This document shows positions 1 through 5,324 of a stretch of 10,084 nucleotides of DNA, in pieces. Source of the stretch: Acidobacteriaceae bacterium (GTDB lineage Bacteria > Acidobacteriota > Terriglobia > Terriglobales > SbA1); the NCBI GenBank assembly GCA_003136335.1, contig PLEA01000509.1, positions 10,870 through 20,953 on the forward strand, given 5' to 3'. Position 1 is the first letter of the stretch. Every line of letters starts with the position of its first letter. The position numbers and the translations under genes are program-made. The notes below the pieces were generated by a model. The model was not told where the DNA came from and did not search any database. It saw only the letters and a program-made list of their open reading frames with translations.

Positions 1-23
1 CGCCATATTTTGGAGCTCGTTTC

Positions 24-56
24 AAACTTGAGATCACAAGTTGTGATCTCAAGTTT
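24..56. repeat. 33-bp perfect inverted repeat (16-bp arms, 1-nt centre)
   Basis: The arm AAACTTGAGATCACAA (24-39) is followed by a single G (40) and its exact reverse complement (41-56). Beyond short mismatches, CTCG (16-19) can pair with CGAG (58-61), so the symmetry extends outward. A 1-nt centre is too tight for an RNA hairpin loop without opening the inner pairs, so a protein-binding dyad or a cruciform-prone site fits better than a terminator; there is also no long T tract. The inner part carries TCACA and TGTGA in everted order, resembling CRP-family half-sites turned outward, but this is only a resemblance. It lies about 100 bp upstream of the rtcB-like remnant. Positions 57-149 between them show nothing I can identify. 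Confidence 0.85.
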
Positions 57-149
57 TCGAGAGATGATTAGCAGCAGAATAGCAGCCGGGTGTATGTTGC
101 AGCACCGCGAAAGTTCATTCTTAGTCTGAACAGACCTGCAATGTAATTA

Positions 150-300
150 AACCCGAGACCGGTGCCCATCAAGGCGTGGACTCGGGGCGTGCCTCTGGAG
201 GGCGCGGCGCGAAAGCAGTTGTTTAATGTGGCTTCCCCGCCGTTTCTCTACAAGTGGGTGGCGGCGATGCCGACGTGTGCCGAGGATTAGGGCGACGGCT
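150..300 (+). pseudogene. rtcB: Remnant of the 5' end of an rtcB-like RNA ligase gene
   Basis: In the frame starting at 150, the translation after an in-frame stop (144-146) reads NPRPVPIKAWTRGVPLEG, then AARKQLFNVASPPFLYKWV, then AAMP. This matches the beginning of RtcB proteins, whose N-terminus has the pattern PVK-WT-GVP-E--AR-QL-N-A--PFI-KH-A-MPDVH. The match breaks at the MPDVH metal-binding motif: a one-base loss near 272 would restore MPDV, but as written the frame runs to TAG at 288-290. Related bases seem to continue to about 300 out of frame. No intact start is visible; ATG at 141 is followed at once by TAA, and one extra A near 149-151 may be a second frameshift. RtcB joins RNA 2',3'-cyclic phosphate and 5'-OH ends and is normally around 400-480 residues; here only about 40-50 remain. 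All catalytic metal ligands are absent, so it cannot be active. Recognition is from memory of the family. Confidence 0.72.
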
Positions 301-333
301 GCCGCGACGAGGCGGCTGAGCTTCGCTCGGTCT

Positions 334-371
334 GGACGGGTCGAAGACCCGTCCCCACACACAAGGTGTGG
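334..371. terminator. Two abutting hairpins downstream of the 222-aa gene
   Basis: GGACGGGTC (334-342) and GACCCGTCC (346-354) form a perfect 9-bp stem around GAA. Immediately after it, CCACAC (355-360) and GTGTGG (366-371) form a 6-bp stem around ACAAG. The pair begins 5 bp beyond the stop codon of the minus-strand gene ending at 377, which suits a 3'-end structure. On neither strand does a run of T follow, so this is not a classical intrinsic terminator. It may stabilise the mRNA end, or be a dispersed repeat element. The stems are certain; the function is inferred. Confidence 0.45.
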
Positions 372-376
372 CTAGA

Positions 377-1045
377 TCATGCTTCGGCGGGGAAGAAGCT
401 CTCGTCGGGCTTGACTTCGACTTTGTCCGGGGTTGCGTCGGCGGCGACGTCCTGCGCGAACTCGCGGCGGCGTTCGGGGTCCTTGCGCTCGACCACGCGC
501 ACGCGGCGGGCGGGCATGGTGCTGGGCTCCAGGGTGGCGATGCGGCCTTCGCGCACCTGAATTTGGGCGCGGAACCAGTCGGTGCGATACATCCGGCCTG
601 CGGCATAGAAGGTCATCGAGGCCGCGATGGGGCCTTCAAATTCCTCTCCCGTACAGGCCAGAATGCGGCGGCCCATTTCCTGCGACCAGGTCAGGCCGCC
701 CACCAAAGGATCGTTCAAGCGGCAGCGTTCGAATGGCATGGCATGCGACAGTTTGCGCAGTTGCAGAAGTTGCAGCAGGACCGACGTTTTGGCCAGATTG
801 GTGACGATAATTCTGGCTTCGGTCGCGGAGACGCGCTCCATCTTGATGTGGATGTCGGGCGACCACTCGCGCTCGAACTCTTCGCGGGCCAGGGCCAGTC
901 CTTTGTCGGTCGCTTCCACGTAACGCAGGGTGGCGCGGGCCAGAATCACGCTGAAAAGACAAGTCACAACCGTGGCGATGACCGGGACATAGCTGATCAG
1001 CGTGGTGAACGGGATGCGATACGAGTTCATCAACTGCATGTGCAT
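377..1045 (-). CDS. Single-pass membrane protein of unknown function (222 aa)
   Basis: I do not recognise this family. The protein starts with a short polar stretch, followed by one hydrophobic segment at about residues 13-36 (IPFTTLISYVPVIATVVTCL and onward). A basic/acidic amphipathic stretch follows (about 37-62), then a mostly beta-like soluble part with an IIVTNLAKTSVLLQLLQL region near 79-96. The C-terminal 45 residues are highly charged and probably disordered. This looks like an N-terminally anchored protein with one compact domain. The ATG at 1043-1045 is preferred because AGGAG (1056-1060 on the minus strand) lies 10 nt upstream; in-frame ATGs at residues 3 and 6 are less well spaced. 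It is the last of three minus-strand genes and lies 238 bp after the amidotransferase-like gene, so it may have its own promoter. The long plus-strand open frame over it is judged a shadow. Confidence 0.7.
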   Translation of the reverse strand: MHMQLMNSYRIPFTTLISYVPVIATVVTCLFSVILARATLRYVEATDKGLALAREEFEREWSPDIHIKMERVSATEARIIVTNLAKTSVLLQLLQLRKLSHAMPFERCRLNDPLVGGLTWSQEMGRRILACTGEEFEGPIAASMTFYAAGRMYRTDWFRAQIQVREGRIATLEPSTMPARRVRVVERKDPERRREFAQDVAADATPDKVEVKPDESFFPAEA

Positions 1046-1195
1046 AGACGAGTGGCTCCTGCGAATGCGGGTTCGGACGGGGGAGCGATCGAGATGAGTT
1101 TAGCGAGAGGATGGACAGGGCTCCAGATGCGAATGGTGCGAGGCCGATAGCCGGCATAGGGCAGCGTCTTTGGTAACCCAGCGCAGGCGGGGGCG

Positions 1196-1287
1196 GGAGA
1201 CATTGATGGCAATGTCTTCGCCGATGCTAGCTGGGGCGGCGGTAGGATGCCGCCGCGGGGCCGGCGCTACGACTACGGCGGCGCTAC
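1196..1287. repeat. Hairpin cluster and short direct repeats at the 3' end of the amidotransferase-like gene
   Basis: Several small repeats crowd this stretch. AGACATTG (1198-1205) pairs with CAATGTCT (1210-1217) around ATGG, extending to 1196-1219 with one G-T pair. GCGGCGG (1236-1242) pairs with CCGCCGC (1250-1256) around a 7-nt loop. The octamer GGCGCTAC occurs at 1263-1270 and again at 1280-1287, 17 bp apart, the second copy overlapping the stop codon of the gene ending at 1284. No T tract follows on the minus strand. The structures lie between that gene and the next one downstream on the same strand and could act as an mRNA-end or processing signal. The rest of 1046-1283 shows no convincing gene. 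Confidence 0.5.
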
Positions 1288-2060
1288 TCCAATACGCTGT
1301 CGTCCAGCTTTTTCCGGCCCCAGTCGGCGGCGGCTTGCACGAAGGCCAGAACGATGGGGTGCGGCTTCTTTTCGGTGGACGACAATTGTGGCTGGAAGAG
1401 CGTGGCCAGGAAAAACCGGTGCGTCGGCGACTCGATCGCGCGGACTTCGCCTTGGGCGCCGCGGGCGACTACGGGGAATCCCGCTTCCATAGCGGCCCAT
1501 TCGAATTCGGGATTGACTTCGAAGTCGCAGAAGAATTCCTCGGTCGCGGTCGGTTTGTCTTTTTCGTAAAAAGACTGCAGGTAGGAGCCGGGGCGCAGGC
1601 GAATCTCCGGGACCGGGCCGGAGAGTTTGGGGGCGTCGCCCTTGCGGTTGGGCACGGCGCAGGCCACCGGATAGATGATGATGTTCTTTGAGCCGGAATT
1701 GTTCTCCGCGCTGTCCGCGTCTGGGATGTTAAGGACGTTGCGGGCGAACTCGATGAAGGCGTACTGGAATCCGCCGCAGGTGCCCAGGAACGGCCAATCG
1801 CGACGGCGAGCAAACTCGATCCCCTTGAGCATGCCGTCGAAACTCTTGTAGGGGCTGCCAGGCGCAGCCCACAAGCCGTCGAATTTTTCCAGCGTTTTTT
1901 CGGCGGTTTCGGCGGTCAGCGACGGAGTCGGCAGCCACTCGGATTCGACCTTCATGTGGAGCTTGCGGGCGGCGTGTTGCAGGGAAGCCGCTGTGGCATG
2001 GTGCGAGCGGAAATCCGCATTGAAGTCGCCCAAGATTCCGATGCGGACGGCGTCGCTCAC
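1284..2060 (-). CDS. Stand-alone CTP-synthase-like glutamine amidotransferase domain protein (258 aa)
   Basis: The whole protein is one class-I amidotransferase fold resembling the C-terminal domain of CTP synthase, without the synthetase domain. Visible elements are RIGILGDFNADF at the N-terminus (first strand and loop), GLWAAPGSPYKS near 63-73 at the oxyanion position, and the nucleophile elbow FLGTCGGFQ with Cys95. A family of such free-standing proteins is usually named 'CTP synthase C-terminal region-related (seleno)protein'; this one has cysteine. Where a working amidotransferase has HPE, this protein has LFQPQ (residues 221-225), so the His and Glu of the usual catalytic triad are Gln. 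From memory, a non-His residue here is typical of this subfamily, so ordinary glutaminase activity is doubtful and substrate and partner are unknown. The start is GTG (2058-2060), with no Shine-Dalgarno but a -10-like TACAAT close upstream. It lies 129 bp downstream of the GIDE-domain gene on the same strand. Confidence 0.85.
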   Translation of the reverse strand: MSDAVRIGILGDFNADFRSHHATAASLQHAARKLHMKVESEWLPTPSLTAETAEKTLEKFDGLWAAPGSPYKSFDGMLKGIEFARRRDWPFLGTCGGFQYAFIEFARNVLNIPDADSAENNSGSKNIIIYPVACAVPNRKGDAPKLSGPVPEIRLRPGSYLQSFYEKDKPTATEEFFCDFEVNPEFEWAAMEAGFPVVARGAQGEVRAIESPTHRFFLATLFQPQLSSTEKKPHPIVLAFVQAAADWGRKKLDDSVLE

Positions 2061-2066
2061 GGGTTG

Positions 2067-2072
2067 ATTGTA
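2067..2072 (-). promoter_or_regulatory. Candidate -10 element for a leaderless transcript
   Basis: On the minus strand TACAAT (5 of 6 to TATAAT) ends 6 nt before the GTG start of the amidotransferase-like gene. That spacing would put transcription start on the first base of the start codon. No Shine-Dalgarno sequence is present in the gap. No good -35 hexamer is found 16-18 bp further upstream, so the call rests on the -10 and its spacing alone. Confidence 0.35.
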
Positions 2073-2189
2073 CTAGAGGGGAACGACGGACTACTTTGAG
2101 GAGTGGGTGACAGCAGGGTTAGAAGCATGGTGCGGGTGTACTGATTTCACGTGCCGCCGTCGCGGGCGAGGGCGCCGGCCACACATGAT

Positions 2190-3386
2190 CTAGAACAGAC
2201 CCTTAATGCCCAGGAAGAAATAGAGGCTAAGCAGCGCGAGCGCGGGACCGCCCCAGATCATCAGCGCGCATTTCCAGCCCAGAGAACGGGCGACTTCCTG
2301 CTGGCTACGCCAGGAGATCAGGAAAGTTCTGTCGTTGGTACCTTTCATCAACACTACCGGGGGATGCGGATCGAAAGCACTTGCTTGAGCTTCGTCGCCA
2401 TTCCCGCCCGTCACCGTTGTAGCTGGGTCGGCGAGGACCTGTAGAGCGAGATTTGCCAGACCTGCCGAGGGCAGTCCCGCTGCGGCCCATGCCGCGGGGC
2501 TGGAGATTCCCGCCTTCAGTAGGGCTGCGGCGACCTTTTGTTGCTGGGTCATCTCCAAGGCCTTGGTGGGAACGTTTTCGTGAGTCAGTCGGATTAGCTG
2601 ATGCGAAGGATTGTCGGATCGTGTCGCGAGTCCGTTGGCAGGGGAGTCGATGCTTGAATCCCAGTCTGCGCCGCGCATGGAAAACGAAATGGAACCGATC
2701 GACAATGAGAGTGCGCGGGTGGAGAGCGAGTTCAGGATTTCGTTATCCTGCACTGGCTGGGGGCCGACTTCCAAGCCCGGGTTTTCGCTTAGCGTGCCCA
2801 GAATGAACAGCGAATTCTTAGGCTTGATGCAATACTCTTCCACCTTAATTTTGTTGCTGGTGGCAATAGCGTGGCGCGCCAGAAAGCTGCGCACATTCTC
2901 CGGCGCCGGGTCTTTGGTGGTGAAAAACGAATCGCTGAATTGCTGTTCGAAATCGCGGTGCAGTTCGAGATCGGCTCCGCGTGGATCGACCAGCAGGCGT
3001 CCGGTATTGTCGTCGACAAAGAAAGGCAGGTGCATGCACTCGCCGGCGACTCTCACCCATTCTTTATTCTTGCCGCGTTGTTTGTACTCCCAGACCAAGG
3101 TTCGGTAGTAGTAACAGGGGCGCGCGGTGATGGGCGCGATCATAGTGTAGGGACCGACGACGAGCCCGCTGACTTCGACGATTCCCATCGAAGCGCTGCG
3201 AATCTTTGAGAATGGAGTGTCGAGAATCAGGCGGCGGCGCTGCAGCAGTTGGAATCCGTAAAAGAAAAGGCCGATGCCGGCGCAAAAGCCGATCCCGCAC
3301 CAGACCAGCAGTCCGATTGGGTCCGAGGCGCGAAGAATCAAAGCAGAAAGGATCACGGACGAAGTCCACTCGGGGCAGGCTGGCAC
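2190..3386 (-). CDS. GIDE/MULAN-like (BAM) domain membrane protein without RING (398 aa)
   Basis: The architecture is membrane segment (about 24-47), soluble domain (about 52-235), Ala-rich helical stretch (about 280-320) and a C-terminal membrane segment (about 373-396), ending right after it. The soluble domain matches the GIDE/BAM domain of eukaryotic MUL1/MULAN: residues 58-74 (PFSKIRSASMGIVEVSG), a following APITARPCYYYR strand, then PFFVDDNTGRLLVDP at 121-135. In MULAN the second membrane helix is followed by a RING E3-ligase domain; here nothing follows, so ubiquitin ligation is not expected. Bacterial members have no established function that I know of. The segment VVLMKGTNDRTFLISWRSQQ before the last helix is also typical of these proteins. 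The start is GTG at 3384-3386, bounded by an in-frame TAG six codons upstream; GTG at residue 11-12 is an alternative. It is the first gene of the minus-strand trio and diverges from the porin gene. Confidence 0.8.
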   Translation of the reverse strand: MPACPEWTSSVILSALILRASDPIGLLVWCGIGFCAGIGLFFYGFQLLQRRRLILDTPFSKIRSASMGIVEVSGLVVGPYTMIAPITARPCYYYRTLVWEYKQRGKNKEWVRVAGECMHLPFFVDDNTGRLLVDPRGADLELHRDFEQQFSDSFFTTKDPAPENVRSFLARHAIATSNKIKVEEYCIKPKNSLFILGTLSENPGLEVGPQPVQDNEILNSLSTRALSLSIGSISFSMRGADWDSSIDSPANGLATRSDNPSHQLIRLTHENVPTKALEMTQQQKVAAALLKAGISSPAAWAAAGLPSAGLANLALQVLADPATTVTGGNGDEAQASAFDPHPPVVLMKGTNDRTFLISWRSQQEVARSLGWKCALMIWGGPALALLSLYFFLGIKGLF

Positions 3387-3565
3387 GCTCCCGTGTTCAG
3401 GCTAGCGAATGGGGAACTGACGCTGCAGCAGAAAAGGAGGGAGCGGGCTTACGTTGGTAATGCGCGCGGCACCCTCGAAGTGTGTGCCCGTTGGACGCTC
3501 GTGTTATCAGCCGGATCAGGAAGCAATCCCAAAGTGAAAAACTCATTTGAAACAATAGAAATTCT

Positions 3566-3594
3566 TTGTGAAAGCTTTACGACTTCTTTACACA
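3566..3594 (+). promoter_or_regulatory. Weak candidate promoter for the porin-phosphatase pair
   Basis: The divergent intergenic region 3387-3653 becomes noticeably AT-rich from about 3530. TTGTGA (3566-3571) and TACACA (3589-3594), 17 bp apart, match the -35 and -10 consensus at 4 and 3 positions. They would give a leader of roughly 50 nt. Other AT-rich hexamers nearby (TTGAAA at 3547) are possible. This is a suggestion only. Confidence 0.25.
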
Positions 3595-3623
3595 TCGCCC
3601 GATAGGCTTTTTCCGTTGAAAGT

Positions 3624-3642
3624 CTCGAAATAATTCGAGGGG
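3624..3642 (+). promoter_or_regulatory. Ribosome binding site partly inside a small hairpin, before a TTG start
   Basis: GAGGGG (3637-3642) lies 11 nt before the TTG start of the porin and is the only Shine-Dalgarno-like stretch there, which supports that start. Its first three bases are also the end of a perfect 6-bp stem, CTCGAA (3624-3629) with TTCGAG (3634-3639) around ATAA. The hairpin could partly hide the binding site and limit translation together with the weak TTG. The pairing is visible; a regulatory role is inferred. Confidence 0.45.
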
Positions 3643-3653
3643 TTACAAGTCAC

Positions 3654-5321
3654 TTGATCTCTTTTAAAGCGCTTCCTTCTCTCGCTCTGCTTTCTGCGCT
3701 CCAGCTCACGGTTCCGTTTTGCCGTACCACGGCCAACGGCCAATCGATATCCGCAAAGCCTGCGAGCGTTGAGGCAGACCCCTTAGAACAGCTAACGCCG
3801 CAAGCGCAGGTGGCGTCCGAAAATGGAGAAGCCTGGGCTGGTCCGAGTCCTCAACAGGCCGCGACCGCAAACCCGAGTCCCGCTGGCCCGGCGCTCAACA
3901 CGGCAGACCAATCCAGCTTCTTCCGCCGATTGTTCAAAGCATACGCCGACGACTGGAAGCCCACTGTGTCGGGTCCGAGCGCGCCCGTCCCGGCGTTTCG
4001 TGGCGATCCGGCCCCGGTCAATGGACCGCCGTTCCCCTTTTCTGTCTGGCCGATTGGAGGCACGGTGTGGATCGGCCAGCCCTGGACACAGGCCGACCCT
4101 TTGATGACAGCGCTCTGGGAGGGTCCGCATGGCGACGCCTGGAAGAAGAGCAAGATTCAGATCTACGGCTGGCTGAATGTCGGCGCAAACTTCAGCACCT
4201 CGAAGCGGGGAGTGAATCCATCGGCGGGAAAGTACGAAAATTTTCCCACGGCTTACGACGAAGTGCCGAACGCGATCGAACCCGATCAGGAAGTGCTCTA
4301 CATCGAGCGTGAGCCCGACACGGTACAAACCGACCATTTTGACTGGGGATTCCGGCTTGCCGGACTGTGGGGCCTCGACTACCGTTTCACCACGGCGAAA
4401 GGTTACTTCAGCCAGCAATTGCTCGGGCATCCTCCGGGAAAAGAATATGGCTTCGATCCGGTCATGATGTATTTGGATTTGTACTTCCCGCATATCGGCG
4501 AGGGAACGGACGTTCGCATCGGGCGCTACATTTCTCTTCCCGACATCGAAGCGCAGCTCGCGCCCAACAACTATACTTACAGCCATTCATTGCTCTATAC
4601 GTTCGATTGCTACACGCAAACCGGGATTACCGCGACCACCAGGATCAACTCGCATTGGACGACTCAAGTTGGTCTGTCGCCGGGCTGTGAATCTGCACCC
4701 TGGAACCTGACGGACTCGAGGCTTACGCTCAATTGGTGCCTACAATATTCGTGGCGGACCAGCCGCGATAATCTCTACGTCTGCGACAACGAGACCAACC
4801 TGGGGAAAGACAGCGGGAAGTACGCCTACAACAACCTTCAGGCTTACTACCTGACCTGGTATCACGTGATCGACAAGAATTGGCATTGGTCGACCGAAAC
4901 CTGGTATCAGTGGATGAAGCAGGTGCCGAATCTTGCTTACAGTCCGCCTCCGGGTTCGACTTCGCCTCCGGTCGATCCCATTCAGCCGGAGACGAACGAC
5001 AATGGAGCTGTCTGCCGCAGCCACGCCGCTTTCACGTGCTATGCGCCGGAGTGGGCCGTGGTGAATTATCTGGAGCGGCAGTTTGGGGCGCACAACTACA
5101 TCTCGATTCGGAATGAATATTTCGATGACATCGTCGGCCAGCGGACTGGAACTAAGACGCGTTATTCCGAACATCTGTTCGGCTGGGGGCATTGGGTTGG
5201 AACTACGGTGCTGTTCCGTCCTGAGGTGCGGTACGAGCGCTCGTACGATAATCCGGCGTATCAGAACGGCACGAAGAAGAGCCAGCTGACGGCGGCAGGG
5301 GATATCATTTTCTTCTTCTGA
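3654..5321 (+). CDS. BBP2-like outer-membrane beta-barrel porin (555 aa)
   Basis: The N-terminus is a signal peptide (Lys5, hydrophobic core about residues 7-22, likely cleavage near ANG-QS around 28-31). A Pro/Ala/Ser-rich, low-complexity linker runs from about 31 to 130. The barrel region covers about 165-555, opening with IQIYGWLNVGANFSTSK, rich in Tyr and Trp with alternating strands, and ending in three Phe residues (553-555), the C-terminal signature recognised by the BAM assembly machinery. LDLYFPHIGEGTDVRIGRY (275-291) is typical of the OmpL-like putative porin (BBP2) family, so passive transport across the outer membrane is likely; the substrate is unknown. A Pro-rich stretch (429-446) is probably an exposed loop, and cysteines at 445-465 could form a loop disulfide. 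The TTG start at 3654 is chosen because of GAGGGG 11 nt upstream and because the signal peptide begins there. The downstream phosphatase gene follows after 3 bp. Confidence 0.85.
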   Translation: MISFKALPSLALLSALQLTVPFCRTTANGQSISAKPASVEADPLEQLTPQAQVASENGEAWAGPSPQQAATANPSPAGPALNTADQSSFFRRLFKAYADDWKPTVSGPSAPVPAFRGDPAPVNGPPFPFSVWPIGGTVWIGQPWTQADPLMTALWEGPHGDAWKKSKIQIYGWLNVGANFSTSKRGVNPSAGKYENFPTAYDEVPNAIEPDQEVLYIEREPDTVQTDHFDWGFRLAGLWGLDYRFTTAKGYFSQQLLGHPPGKEYGFDPVMMYLDLYFPHIGEGTDVRIGRYISLPDIEAQLAPNNYTYSHSLLYTFDCYTQTGITATTRINSHWTTQVGLSPGCESAPWNLTDSRLTLNWCLQYSWRTSRDNLYVCDNETNLGKDSGKYAYNNLQAYYLTWYHVIDKNWHWSTETWYQWMKQVPNLAYSPPPGSTSPPVDPIQPETNDNGAVCRSHAAFTCYAPEWAVVNYLERQFGAHNYISIRNEYFDDIVGQRTGTKTRYSEHLFGWGHWVGTTVLFRPEVRYERSYDNPAYQNGTKKSQLTAAGDIIFFF

Positions 5322-5324
5322 AAG

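Noticed and set aside
368..1150. 260-codon open frame on the plus strand opposite the 222-aa gene
   Set aside because: Its product is a Gly/Ala/His/Gln-rich sequence without domain-like patterning, typical of an antisense frame in GC-rich DNA. The minus-strand gene has a ribosome site and a clear membrane segment.
3792..4586. 264-codon minus-strand open frame inside the porin gene
   Set aside because: It lies opposite a convincing signal-peptide and beta-barrel protein, is rich in Arg/Val/Gly without recognisable motifs, and has no ribosome site support.
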